From Myxococcota bacterium (lineage in GTDB: Bacteria > Myxococcota_A > Polyangia > Polyangiales > Polyangiaceae): a DNA stretch of 64,000 nucleotides. How positions within the stretch are numbered: position 1 is the stretch's first letter; the number at the start of each line of letters is the position of its first letter. The notes below the pieces were generated by a model. The model did not search any database and was not told the DNA's origin. It saw nothing but the letters and a program-made list of their open reading frames with translations. Positions 32,439 to 41,608 of this stretch are shown piece after piece. The stretch spans positions 18,785-82,784 of the forward strand of contig CAUJEM010000100.1 of assembly GCA_963169915.1 (NCBI GenBank), read 5' to 3'. The translations under genes were made by a program, and so were the position numbers.

Positions 32439-34580
32439 ATGATGCACCGATGGCTTCGCTCCGCCCCCTGGCTCTCCTCCGTCCTCTGCCTGGCGGCGCT
32501 CCCGCTGATGGGCTGCGGGGATGACTCCAGCGACGCGGGCACCCCGCTCGATCCTCCGGGCGCTGGCCCCACCGAGGGCCTCAAGCTGCTCGCCTCGGAC
32601 TGCGACAACATCGCGCCCACGCAGTGCGGCTACCCGTTCCCGTCCAACGTGTACCTGGACGACGATCCGACCGGCAAGCTGCCGAGCGGCAAGCGGCTCA
32701 CCTTCGGCGCCACCACCTTGCCCAAGACGCAGGGCCTCCGCCCGGTGGACCCGAGCATCTTCCACGACAAGGACGGCTTCTCGGTCGGCAGCGGCGTCTT
32801 GGCGCACCTGCCCGGCGCCACCAGCACCGGCATGGCGACGCCGAACAGCATCGAGCGCTCGCTCGAGGAAGATCACCCCTCCGTCCTCATCGAGGCGGAC
32901 ACCGGCCGCCGCGTGCCGCACTGGGTGGACCTCGACTACTCCGCCAAGCGCGACGGCACGGACGACACGGACGACGAGCGCAGCATCATCATCCGGCCAG
33001 CGGAGGTGCTGAAGTTCGGCACGCGCTACATCGCGGCGTGGCGTGGCGTGCAGCACCGCGACGGCTACACCATCGAGCCTTCACCAGCGTTCAAGGAGCT
33101 GCGCGACAAGCTGCCCACCAAGGACTACGGCGTCAAGCGCCGGCGGGCGCTCTACGAGGACATCTTCGCCAAGCTGAAGGCGGCCGGCGTCGCGAAGGAA
33201 GATCTCCAGCTCGCTTGGGATTTTACCACCGCCACCAAGGAGAACACCACCGGGTGGATGACCTCCGCGCGCGACACCGCCCTCGGCATCGTCGGCGCGG
33301 ACGGCCCCGCGTTCACCGTCAAGAGCGTGGAGGAGAACCCCAGCACCGGCATCCTGCGGCGCATCGTCGTCACCATGAAGGTGCCGCACTTCATGAGCTA
33401 CTACGCGCGCTCTTACGACAACGCGCTGTTCGAGCAGAAGGGCGCGCCACGCTTGCTCTTGGACGAGCAGGGCAAGCCCAAGATCAACCCGGACGAGCCC
33501 ACCATGGACCAGGACGTGCTCATCCTGGTGCCGGACTCCGTGGCGGATCCTACGAAGAAGCACGGCTTGCTGCAGAACGGCCACGGCCTGTTCGGCAGCA
33601 TGAACGAGGGCCGCGGCGGCTACCTCGCGCGGATCGCCAGCACCTATGGCTACATCGCGTTCTCCACGGATCTGTTCGGCTTCGCCAACCCGGACGTGTC
33701 GCTCGCCATCAACGCCTTGGGAGCCCGGCCGCAGCTCTTCCCCACCTTCTTCGAGCGGCAGGTGCAGGGCATGGTCAACCAGCTCATGGCCATGCGCATG
33801 ATGATGGGGCGCGTCGCGCGGGATGGCATCCAGGATGGCTCCGGCAACGTGTTGCTCGCGGGCAGCGCCATCGACCCCACCCTGCGCGCGTACCGTGGTG
33901 ACAGCCAGGGTGGCATCATGGGGACCACCTACATGGCGGTCAGCACGGACGTCACCCGCGGCCTGCTGGGAGAGCCGGGCGGGCCCTACAGCTTGCTGCT
34001 CAACCGCAGCAAGGACTGGCCCGCGTACGGCGTGGTGCTCGGGGCCAGCTATGCCTCCGGGCTCGACAACCAGCTGATGCTGGGGCTCATCCAGCAGGGC
34101 TGGGACCGCAGCGAGCCCATCGGCTACGTGGCCTCCCTCACGGACGGCTCCCTCGCGGGCGGCGCGACGCACCGGGTGATCTTGCACCCGGCCATCGGTG
34201 ACCATCAGGTGACCACCTTCTCGGCGCACCTGCTCGCGCGCGCCATCGGCGCCGTGAACATGCAGGCCAGCGACGGCAAGGTGCACCGCAAGGTGTTCGG
34301 GCTGGAGGAGCGGCAGGGCCCCTTCACCACGGAGTCCGCGATGGTGGAGTACGAGTTTGGGCTCGCGCCGGAGCCCGAGCAGAACGTGCCGCCGAAGGAC
34401 GGCTGTGATCCGCACGACCGCGTCCGAGACCTCACGCCCTCCTACGAGCAGCAGGACGAGTTCTTCCGCACGGGCACCATCAGCTGGCACTGCAACGGCG
34501 TGTGCAACTGCGACGACAAGAACCCCGGCGGCACCGAGGAAGATCGCTGCCGCGAGACCTTCCAGTCGCAGTGCAACTAG
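32439..34580 (+). CDS. Large secreted lipoprotein, alpha/beta-hydrolase-like
   Basis: The 713-residue product begins with a lipoprotein signal ending LMGC (Cys26). The N-terminal half is beta-rich with 'QCGYPFPSNVYLDDD', a sequence style seen in secreted myxobacterial proteins. From about 360, features of an alpha/beta hydrolase appear: 'LLQNGHGLFGS' (oxyanion-type HG) and 'YRGDSQGGIMG' with Ser489 as probable nucleophile in G-D-S-Q-G. A candidate His is in 'ILHPAIGDHQV'. The last 50 residues contain six Cys (about 657-712) likely in disulfides. An esterase or lipase role is inference. The 191 bases upstream (32248-32438), beyond the ilv promoter, hold an AT-richer patch near 32337-32363 that may be its promoter. 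Confidence 0.78.
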   Translation: MMHRWLRSAPWLSSVLCLAALPLMGCGDDSSDAGTPLDPPGAGPTEGLKLLASDCDNIAPTQCGYPFPSNVYLDDDPTGKLPSGKRLTFGATTLPKTQGLRPVDPSIFHDKDGFSVGSGVLAHLPGATSTGMATPNSIERSLEEDHPSVLIEADTGRRVPHWVDLDYSAKRDGTDDTDDERSIIIRPAEVLKFGTRYIAAWRGVQHRDGYTIEPSPAFKELRDKLPTKDYGVKRRRALYEDIFAKLKAAGVAKEDLQLAWDFTTATKENTTGWMTSARDTALGIVGADGPAFTVKSVEENPSTGILRRIVVTMKVPHFMSYYARSYDNALFEQKGAPRLLLDEQGKPKINPDEPTMDQDVLILVPDSVADPTKKHGLLQNGHGLFGSMNEGRGGYLARIASTYGYIAFSTDLFGFANPDVSLAINALGARPQLFPTFFERQVQGMVNQLMAMRMMMGRVARDGIQDGSGNVLLAGSAIDPTLRAYRGDSQGGIMGTTYMAVSTDVTRGLLGEPGGPYSLLLNRSKDWPAYGVVLGASYASGLDNQLMLGLIQQGWDRSEPIGYVASLTDGSLAGGATHRVILHPAIGDHQVTTFSAHLLARAIGAVNMQASDGKVHRKVFGLEERQGPFTTESAMVEYEFGLAPEPEQNVPPKDGCDPHDRVRDLTPSYEQQDEFFRTGTISWHCNGVCNCDDKNPGGTEEDRCRETFQSQCN

Positions 34581-34588
34581 GCGCGGGT

Positions 34589-34633
34589 GCGCGGCCCTGG
34601 CCCGGGTCCCTGCCTCAGGGGCCCGGGCCGCGC
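34589..34633. terminator. Bidirectional terminator-like hairpin
   Basis: Between two convergent genes, GCGCGGCCC (34589-34597) pairs with GGGCCGCGC (34625-34633). Inside it GGGTCCCTG pairs with CAGGGGCCC around a three-base loop, with one bulged side. No T-tract is present, so its strength as an intrinsic terminator is uncertain. Confidence 0.5.
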
Positions 34634-34638
34634 GCGCC

Positions 34639-36084
34639 TCAGGGGTCGTGCGGGAGCGGGCTGCGCGGCGCGCGCAAGATCTCGAAGGGCGTCTCCAGCA
34701 GCAGGTTGGAGACGCGCGAGGTGTAGAGGTCCGCGTGGCGCTCGATCTGCCGCGCGAGGTGGCTCTTGTCGTTGCCGGCGCGCAGCAGGGGACCCCAGCG
34801 CTCACTCGACAGCTCGCTCGCCTGGCGGGCCAGCGGGGCCACCTGTTCGTCGAGGCGCACCAGCGCTGCGCGGAGCGCCTGGATGGCTTGTCGCAGAGCA
34901 GCGGGCGAGGGTGAGGCCGCGGGCGCTGGCCCATAGCCTGCCTCCAGCCGCTGCAGGACGAGCCGTAGCTGGGAGAAGCGCCACTCCAGCGCTTCCTTCT
35001 CCTCCATGAGCGCGCTCAGTCGCTGCTCGGTGGCGGCGAAGGCCTCGAGCGCCTCCAGCTCTTCTTCGAGCTGGCGCAGCACCAGCGCCGTTCGCCAGCG
35101 GTTGGTGGTCTTGGACACGTGCACGTCCGCGAAGATGTGATCTCCGAGGTAGAGGATGTCCTCGGGCGCGATGTCCAGGTCTCGCTCCACGAGCCCGGCG
35201 TGGCCGCCGAGGTAGCAGCCACCGAGGCGCATGGGGCCGGACTGCGGCCTCAGCAGGCCGCCGTCATCGACCACCTCGAAGAGCGGCGCGCGAGCCTCGA
35301 AGAAGGAGGGCTTGCGCGCTTGCACGATGACGAGATCGAACAAGCTGCGCCAGGTGGTCCCCGCGGGGAGGTAGCGGTCGAGCGCGTAGCTCATCGCGAA
35401 GCGCGTGTAGCTCCACTCGGAGTTGGTCACGATGAGGAGCTTCTTCCCGGCGTACTTCAGGTCGAGCAGGGCGAGGGGCAGCTCCGCGTCCAGCTCGATG
35501 AAGCGCTCGGGGGTCGCCATGATCTCACGCTTGACGGCGCCCTCGAGGTGCGCAGCGTCCACGGCGCCCCGGACCAGCTCGTAGAGCTCCTGGTAGCCGC
35601 TGACCTCCGCGCGCAGCGCCCCCGCGTCCAGCAGCTCGACCGCTTGTGCCCACAGCGTCCCCTCGGAGAGCCCGAAGAGGGTGTTGAGGAAGACCCAGCG
35701 GGGCTCGGAGAGGTCCACCAGCTCTCTGCCGTAGGCGCGCCGCTGCGCGTCGAAGCTCAGGAGCTGGGTGCCGTGCGCCGCGCGGGTGATCCACCCGAAG
35801 CGGTTGGCCTTGACCACGTTGCCGAGCTTCAAGTCCAACACGAGCCCGAGGCTCACGCAGCGCGCGTCGAAGCGGAGCTCTCCCACGGGCCACCCACGCT
35901 GCGCGAGCGCGTCCCGCGCGTACTCGTAGGCGCGCTCCTCCCACACCGCGGTGTGGTAGTGGACGAGCGTGTAGTCCATGTCGAAGCCCACCGCGCGGAT
36001 ACCTCGGAGGTTCAACGTGCGGTTGCAGTAGATGCGGCGCGTGCGCGGAGGCGGCGGGGGGACGAGCGAGGCGAGGTCCGTCAT
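34639..36084 (-). CDS. HAD-family 5'-nucleotidase (HAD-IG type)
   Basis: The ATG at 36084 is two bases after the stop of the upstream pseudokinase gene, which supports this start over the longer frame. The 481-residue product is a haloacid-dehalogenase phosphatase of the cytosolic purine 5'-nucleotidase group (HAD-IG). It has the nucleophile motif 'VGFDMDYTLVHY' (Asp35, Asp37), motif II 'LLIVTNSEWSYT', and the metal motif 'DILYLGDHIFADV'. Members hydrolyse IMP or GMP or are uncharacterised. After about residue 340 a long coiled-coil-like tail follows ('RQLEEELEALEAFAATEQR'). It is probably cytoplasmic. Nucleotide specificity is not shown. Confidence 0.88.
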   Translation of the reverse strand: MTDLASLVPPPPPRTRRIYCNRTLNLRGIRAVGFDMDYTLVHYHTAVWEERAYEYARDALAQRGWPVGELRFDARCVSLGLVLDLKLGNVVKANRFGWITRAAHGTQLLSFDAQRRAYGRELVDLSEPRWVFLNTLFGLSEGTLWAQAVELLDAGALRAEVSGYQELYELVRGAVDAAHLEGAVKREIMATPERFIELDAELPLALLDLKYAGKKLLIVTNSEWSYTRFAMSYALDRYLPAGTTWRSLFDLVIVQARKPSFFEARAPLFEVVDDGGLLRPQSGPMRLGGCYLGGHAGLVERDLDIAPEDILYLGDHIFADVHVSKTTNRWRTALVLRQLEEELEALEAFAATEQRLSALMEEKEALEWRFSQLRLVLQRLEAGYGPAPAASPSPAALRQAIQALRAALVRLDEQVAPLARQASELSSERWGPLLRAGNDKSHLARQIERHADLYTSRVSNLLLETPFEILRAPRSPLPHDP

Positions 36085-36086
36085 GC

Positions 36087-38171
36087 TCAAGGGCTCAGGT
36101 TGCGGCGCAAGAACTCCTCGAAGACGAGCCGGTTCGCTCCGTAGGGGCGCTCCTTGTAGCCGTACGCGCGCGGCATGTTGAGGCGGTAGAGGCAGGTGAT
36201 GGCCGCCTCCAGCTTGGCGGCGCGCGCGGAGATCTCGCCGGCGGGGGGCGGCCAAGGGGAGACGGCGTCCGGGAGGGCCTGCGCCAGCGAGGGGCAGCCG
36301 GGGCCGGTCTCGGGCAAGACGGTGGGGAGCGGGGCCGGGCAGCAGGCCTGACGCGCGGCGCTGACCACGGCCATCTGAAACCACTGGAGCGTGGACCACT
36401 CTTTCATCCCCGCCGTGACGCGCCCGCTGAGCGAGCCGTGGCTGACGAGGCGCGTGTGCAGCTTGGTGCGCAGGCTGCGAAGATCCTCAGGCTCACAGAG
36501 GAAGCCGAGCTCCGCGTCTTGCCCCAAGGAGTCCGGGGGGAACAGCCGAGCGATGCAGGCGGAGGGATCGCCCGCAGGGGCGGTCTGGGGGCGCGCGGCG
36601 GGCGCGGGGGAGGCGCTGGGCGTCGCGCCGCTGAGCGCCGCGCTGTCGGTGGGGGGTGGGAGCTCGGGAGGGGGCGTCGCGGGGGACGCGCTGGGCCGGG
36701 CGCCGGCGCCCGAGGCATGGGGGGGAACCTCCTGGTGGGGCGCCCACGCGCGCATCGCCCAGGCCAGCAGCCCGAGCAGCGCGACGAGCGCGAGCCCTCC
36801 TGCGAGCCATCGCGGCGCGCGCCGCGGCGGCGCTGGCGCGGGGGCCCTCGGCGCGCGGACCAGCTTCTCCGTGGTGGGGTCCGTGTCCGGACCGAGCGGC
36901 GCCGTGACGGCGACGAGCCGTGGCCCCTCGAGGCTCTCCGGGAGCTCGGAGACGCGCGCGGTGATGTACGGGCCGGAGCTCAGGGACGCACGTGGCGGCG
37001 GGTGGCTGAGCGGCGGGATGGACGAGATACGAGGCGCTTCCTCGCCCTCCTCGGCGGAGTCCGAGAGCGACCACCGCGTGGGAGCGAGGGGGGGCGCGAG
37101 CGCGCCGAGCGGTGGCTCGGGGGCGACCCCCGGTGCGGCCGTCGGCGGCGCCGGAGCGGGCGGGGCGCTGCTGGGGGCGGCCGCCGGGATCTGCGGCAGA
37201 GGCGGTGGGCGGACCGATGGGGGCGGGACCGTGGCGGGGCGAGGCGGTGCGAGCGTGCCAGGCAGGGGAATGACGGAGCTGCCCAGGGAGAGCGGCGGCT
37301 CCTCCTGAGCGCCGAGCTCACCCGGCTCCAAGGCGCCCGTGAGGCGAGAGTCCGTGACGCCCCAGTCCTCCTCGGCGGCGCGCTGCAGCCACTCCCCGAG
37401 CGCGGCGCGCAGCTCCCGGGCGCTCTCCAGGCGTGGCCCCGCGGCGCCGAAGCAGCGCTCGAGGAGCTGCTCGAGGTGAGGATCCGCGACGCCCAGCGAG
37501 CGCAAGCTGGCGGGGCGACCCCGCGCGAGCGACTCCACGAGCGCGGCCTTCGTCTTGCCCTCGAAGGGCGCGGCGCCGGTGAGGGCGTAGTAGAGCGTGG
37601 CCGAGAGGGCCCAGACGTCGTCCGCGCTGCTGGGGGGCGCTCCCTCCACGCGCTCCGCGGTGCAGTAGGGGCCCGCTGGGGCGTGCTCGAGCTGAGTGAG
37701 CACCGGTCGCTCCACGCGAGACTCAGGCGCCACCACGATGCTCCTGGGCGAGATGGCGCCGTGCGCGGCGCCTCGCTCGTGCAGCAGCGCGACGCCCTCA
37801 CTGAGGCGCGCCAGCCAGGTGACGGCGTCCGCGGGGGCGAGGCGTCGCAGCCGCACTTGATCGTGCAGGGTGCCGCCTGGCACGTACTCCGCGAGCACGA
37901 CCGCCGCGGCCTGCACGCGCGAGCTGCCGGGGATCTGCGCTGGGTTGGGCTCGTGGACGACGTCCAGCAGCGCGGCGAGCTGCGGAGAGCGCAGGCCCAG
38001 CGCGGGCTCCAGGCTCGCGAGGCGATTTTTCCCCACCGCGCTCGCGAGGACGAGCTGCTCGGTCGCTTCGTCGATCGCCAGCCACACCCACGCCTTGGGG
38101 CCCGCGGGGAGCGACTTCACGAAGCGGTAGCGCCCATCCAGGGCAGGGGGAGGTGGCGAACCGACGCTCAT
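36087..38171 (-). CDS. Membrane-anchored Ser/Thr pseudokinase
   Basis: The first 265 residues have the fold pattern of a PknB-type kinase: 'YVPGGTLHDQV' hinge region, 'ARLSEGVALLHERG', 'SADDVWALSATLYYALTGAAPFEG' and 'LLERCF'. The catalytic motifs are lost. The HRDLKPEN loop is 'HGAISPRSI' (137-145, with Ala139 in place of the catalytic Asp). The DFG position reads 'TQLEHA', and no Lys sits at the usual AxK position. A Pro-rich linker (about 300-455) leads to one TM helix (456-474) and a 220-residue extracytoplasmic region with several Cys. It is therefore likely a binding or scaffold protein. The HAD nucleotidase gene follows two bases downstream. An alternative is a kinase with unusual catalysis, which I consider less likely. 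Confidence 0.82.
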   Translation of the reverse strand: MSVGSPPPPALDGRYRFVKSLPAGPKAWVWLAIDEATEQLVLASAVGKNRLASLEPALGLRSPQLAALLDVVHEPNPAQIPGSSRVQAAAVVLAEYVPGGTLHDQVRLRRLAPADAVTWLARLSEGVALLHERGAAHGAISPRSIVVAPESRVERPVLTQLEHAPAGPYCTAERVEGAPPSSADDVWALSATLYYALTGAAPFEGKTKAALVESLARGRPASLRSLGVADPHLEQLLERCFGAAGPRLESARELRAALGEWLQRAAEEDWGVTDSRLTGALEPGELGAQEEPPLSLGSSVIPLPGTLAPPRPATVPPPSVRPPPLPQIPAAAPSSAPPAPAPPTAAPGVAPEPPLGALAPPLAPTRWSLSDSAEEGEEAPRISSIPPLSHPPPRASLSSGPYITARVSELPESLEGPRLVAVTAPLGPDTDPTTEKLVRAPRAPAPAPPRRAPRWLAGGLALVALLGLLAWAMRAWAPHQEVPPHASGAGARPSASPATPPPELPPPTDSAALSGATPSASPAPAARPQTAPAGDPSACIARLFPPDSLGQDAELGFLCEPEDLRSLRTKLHTRLVSHGSLSGRVTAGMKEWSTLQWFQMAVVSAARQACCPAPLPTVLPETGPGCPSLAQALPDAVSPWPPPAGEISARAAKLEAAITCLYRLNMPRAYGYKERPYGANRLVFEEFLRRNLSP

Positions 38172-38266
38172 CTCGGGGCGGACCCTAGCCCAGCCGAGCG
38201 CCGCTGTGCAGCCGCAGTCGCACGGAGCCCGGCTCTGGGGCTATTCTAGCGCTCTCGGCCTCCCCC

Positions 38267-39922
38267 ATGTCACGCTCCGACGAGTCCGCCGCTCACTCAC
38301 TGCTCGCCGGGCTCGCGGCGCGCCCGGGCGTCCACGCCTTGCAGCGGCGCTTCGCCGAGGACGCCGCGCGCGTCGAGCGGTTCTCCTGGGAGGCGCCGGG
38401 AGTCCACGCGGACGCCTCGAAGCAGCCGTGGGACGCGGAGATCTTCGACGGGCTGGTGCGCTACGCGCGGGCGCAGGGGATGGAGCAGGGCATCGCGGCC
38501 CTGTTCGCTGGGGAGCGGGTCAACACCACGGAGGAGCGCGCGGCGCTCCACGTCGCGCTGCGCGCCCCGGCGCAGGCCACCTTCGCCGCCGACGGTGAGC
38601 CGGTCATGGGGCCCATCGTGCAGCAGCGCGCGCGGGTCCGGGACTTCGTCAGCGAGGTGCACACCGGGCGGCGCCGCGGCCACACGGGGGCGCCGTTCAC
38701 CGCCGTCGTGCACCTGGGGATCGGCGGCTCGGAGCTGGGGCCGCACCTCGTGTGTGCGGCGCTGCGCGGGCAGCACCGCTCGGGGCTCGACGTCCGCTTC
38801 GTCTCCAACCTGGGGGCGGGCGCGCTCGATGAGGCGCTGGAGGGTCTGCGCCCGGAGCAGACGCTCTTCATCGTGGCCTCCAAGACCTTCACCACGGCGG
38901 AGACCCTGCAGCTCGCCGGCACGGCGCGGCAGTGGCTCGCCCAGGGCGTCGGCTCCGAGGGCAGCGCCGCGCACTTCGCCGCCGTCACCGCCGCACCCGA
39001 GAAGGCGGCGGCCTTCGGGATCGCCCCGGACGCGTGCTTCGAGCTGTGGGACTGGGTCGGGGGGCGCTACTCGCTCTGGTCCACCGTGGGGGCGCTGCCC
39101 AGCTCCCTGGCGCTCGGCAGCAGCGCCGTCGAGGCGCTGAGGCGCGGCGCCGCCGCGATGGACGAGCACTTTCGCACGCGCCCCCTCGAGCGCAACCTGC
39201 CGGTGGTGCTGGCGCTGCTCCGGCTCTGGCAGGGGCGCTACCTCGGGCAGCGCGTGCAGGTGGTCGTCCCGTACGACCACCGGCTCCGTCTCCTCCCGGC
39301 GCACCTGCAGCAGGTGGACATGGAGAGCCTGGGCAAGCGGGTGCGGCGCGATGGCTCGGAGGCGGCCGGGCCCACCGGCCCCGCGCTCCTCGGGCAACCG
39401 GGGACCACCGCGCAGCACGCCTTCTTCCAGGCCCTCCACCAGGGGACGGACGTCCTGCCCGTGGAGTTCATCGCCGTCGCGGAGGGGCCCGCCGCGTACC
39501 GCGCTCATCACGAGGTCCTGCTCGCCAACTGCTTGGCGCAGTCCATGGCGCTGATGTGCGGCAAGTCCGCGGCGGCGGCCGAGGCGGAGCTGCTCGCGGC
39601 GGGCGTGGCCCCCGACCGGGCGGCGCGCCTGGCGGCCCACCGCAGCTTCCCTGGCGAGCGCCCCAGCACCACGCTGGCGCTGCGCTCGCTGGAGGCCGAG
39701 AGCCTGGGAGCGCTGCTCGCCCTCTATGAGCACCGCGTCTACGCCGAGAGCCTGCTCTATGGCATCAACGCCTTCGATCAGTACGGGGTCGAGCTCGGCA
39801 AGCAACTCGCCAGCTCCCTCGTCGGGGCGGTGCGCGGTGAGGCGCCGCCGCCCGAGGCGGACCCGAGCACGCGGGGGCTCTTGCGGTGGCTGACGCAGGC
39901 GCGCTCCACGGAGCCGCGCTAG
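38267..39922 (+). CDS. pgi: Glucose-6-phosphate isomerase
   Basis: Pgi interconverts glucose 6-phosphate and fructose 6-phosphate in glycolysis and gluconeogenesis. The 551-residue product has the family motifs 'VHLGIGGSELGPHLV', 'FIVASKTFTTAETL', 'WDWVGGRYSLWS' and 'QHAFFQALHQGT'. It ends in the C-terminal 'NAFDQYGVELGKQLA'. Length matches E. coli Pgi (549). The ATG at 38267 is divergent from the pseudokinase gene with 95 bases between. Its 3' end converges on prfC with 12 bases between stops. Confidence 0.97.
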   Translation: MSRSDESAAHSLLAGLAARPGVHALQRRFAEDAARVERFSWEAPGVHADASKQPWDAEIFDGLVRYARAQGMEQGIAALFAGERVNTTEERAALHVALRAPAQATFAADGEPVMGPIVQQRARVRDFVSEVHTGRRRGHTGAPFTAVVHLGIGGSELGPHLVCAALRGQHRSGLDVRFVSNLGAGALDEALEGLRPEQTLFIVASKTFTTAETLQLAGTARQWLAQGVGSEGSAAHFAAVTAAPEKAAAFGIAPDACFELWDWVGGRYSLWSTVGALPSSLALGSSAVEALRRGAAAMDEHFRTRPLERNLPVVLALLRLWQGRYLGQRVQVVVPYDHRLRLLPAHLQQVDMESLGKRVRRDGSEAAGPTGPALLGQPGTTAQHAFFQALHQGTDVLPVEFIAVAEGPAAYRAHHEVLLANCLAQSMALMCGKSAAAAEAELLAAGVAPDRAARLAAHRSFPGERPSTTLALRSLEAESLGALLALYEHRVYAESLLYGINAFDQYGVELGKQLASSLVGAVRGEAPPPEADPSTRGLLRWLTQARSTEPR

Positions 39923-39934
39923 GCTGCCTCCGGC

Positions 39935-41521
39935 TCAGGCAAGCTCCTTGGTCTTGTCGAAGCGCAGCTCCGGGTAGTCCTCTTGGGTCCGCTCGAGGTG
40001 CCAGTGGTTGCGCGGCAAGAACACCAGCGCGCCGGTGTGATCCTGCGCGAGGTTGGCCTTCAGCTCGTCCTCGAAGCGCTCGCGCAGCGCGCGGTCTCCG
40101 CCGGACACCCAGCGCGCCGTCTGGAAGCTCGTCCCCTCGAACTGGACGGGGACGTCGTACTCGGAGCGGATCCGATCCGCCAGCACGTCGAACTGGAGCG
40201 CCCCGACCACGCCCACGATCCAGCTCCCGCCGAGCACGGTCTTGAAGACCGCGCCGGCACCCTCCTCGGCGAGCTGCTCGAGGGCGCGCCCGAGGTGCTT
40301 GGCGCGGAGCGGATCCAAGGCGCGCACGCTCCGCAGCAGCTCCGGCGCGAAGGTGGGGATGCCCGTGAACTGCAGCGCCTCGCCCTCGGTGAGGGCGTCG
40401 CCGATCCGCAGCAGGCCGTGGTTGGGGATGCCCATGATGTCACCGGGGAAGGCCTCCTCCGCCAGCTCCCGGTCACGCGCGAGGAAGAGCACGGGGTTGT
40501 GGACGCTCACCTGCTTGCCGGTGCGGACGTGGGTCAGCTTCATCCCGCGCTGGAAGTGCCCGGAGCAGAGCCGCACGAAGGCGATCCGGTCGCGATGCTT
40601 GGGGTCCATGTTCGCTTGGATCTTGAAGACGAAGGCGCTCACGCGGGGCTCGCTGGGCTCCACGACGCGCTGGGCGGTGCGCTGTGGGCGGGGGGGAGGG
40701 GCGAAGTCCGCCAGCCCTTGCAGCAGCTCCCTGACGCCGAAGGCGTGGATGGCGCTGCCGAAGAAGACGGGGGAGAGGTGCCCCTCCCGGTAGCTCTGCA
40801 GGTCGAAGGGCTTGCACAGCGCGCGCGCCATCTCCGCCTCCTCCCGCAGGGTGCGCAGGGCGTTCGGCGGCAGGAGCGCTTCGAGGCGCGGATCGTCGAG
40901 GCCGTGCACCGTCTCGCCCTCGGCGCCGAGGCGCTCGCGGCTGCGCTCGACGAGCGCCAGGCTGTCCTTCAAGAGGTCATAGCAGCCGAGGAAGCTCTTC
41001 CCCATGCCGATGGGCCAGCTCGCCGGGGAGACGTCGAGGGCGAGGGTCTGCTCCACCTCGCTCATCAAGTCGAAGGGGTCGCGGCCATCGCGGTCGAGCT
41101 TGTTCACGAAGGTGATGATCGGCACGTCGCGCAAGCGGCACACCTCGAACAGCTTGCGGGTCTGCTCCTCGATGCCCTTGCCGGCGTCGATGACCATCAC
41201 GGCGGAGTCCACGGCGGTGAGCGTCCGGTAGGTGTCCTCGCTGAAGTCCTCGTGCCCCGGCGTGTCCAGGAGGTTGAAGGTGCAGCCGCCGAACTCGAAG
41301 GTCATGGCCGAGGCGGTGACGCTGATGCCGCGCTCGCGCTCGACCTTCATCCAGTCCGAGTGGGCGCGGCGCTGCTCCCCGCGCGCCTTGACCGCGCCGG
41401 CGAGCTGGATGGCGCCCCCGAAGAGCAGCAGCTTCTCGGTGAGGGTGGTCTTACCGGCGTCCGGGTGCGAAATGATGGCGAAGGTGCGACGACGGGCGAC
41501 CTCGGATCGAAGCTCGGTCAT
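39935..41521 (-). CDS. prfC: Peptide chain release factor 3 (GTPase)
   Basis: RF3 recycles RF1 and RF2 from the ribosome after peptide release. The ATG at 41521 gives 528 residues, matching E. coli RF3 (529); the frame continues upstream but has no family similarity there. GTPase motifs are 'SHPDAGKTTLTEK', 'GISVTASAM', 'LDTPGHEDFSED' and 'FVNKLDRDGRDP'. The RF3-specific 'MKVERERGI' is also present. Domain II begins near 300, and the C-terminal domain includes 'GALQFDVLADRIRSEY'. It is divergent from the lipoprotein gene at 41609 with 87 bases between. Confidence 0.97.
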   Translation of the reverse strand: MTELRSEVARRRTFAIISHPDAGKTTLTEKLLLFGGAIQLAGAVKARGEQRRAHSDWMKVERERGISVTASAMTFEFGGCTFNLLDTPGHEDFSEDTYRTLTAVDSAVMVIDAGKGIEEQTRKLFEVCRLRDVPIITFVNKLDRDGRDPFDLMSEVEQTLALDVSPASWPIGMGKSFLGCYDLLKDSLALVERSRERLGAEGETVHGLDDPRLEALLPPNALRTLREEAEMARALCKPFDLQSYREGHLSPVFFGSAIHAFGVRELLQGLADFAPPPRPQRTAQRVVEPSEPRVSAFVFKIQANMDPKHRDRIAFVRLCSGHFQRGMKLTHVRTGKQVSVHNPVLFLARDRELAEEAFPGDIMGIPNHGLLRIGDALTEGEALQFTGIPTFAPELLRSVRALDPLRAKHLGRALEQLAEEGAGAVFKTVLGGSWIVGVVGALQFDVLADRIRSEYDVPVQFEGTSFQTARWVSGGDRALRERFEDELKANLAQDHTGALVFLPRNHWHLERTQEDYPELRFDKTKELA

Positions 41522-41608
41522 GGCGGCGGCGCACGATGGCAGATGTTGACGGCCCGAGCCATGCTCTCGTCGTACCCTCGAGGCCGGAGCTGGGCTAAGA
41601 CGCCGACG

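Noticed and set aside
39983..41608. Plus-strand open frame running through prfC into the lipoprotein gene
   Set aside because: Only the part from 41609 has a signal peptide and sensible composition; the rest is antisense to prfC.
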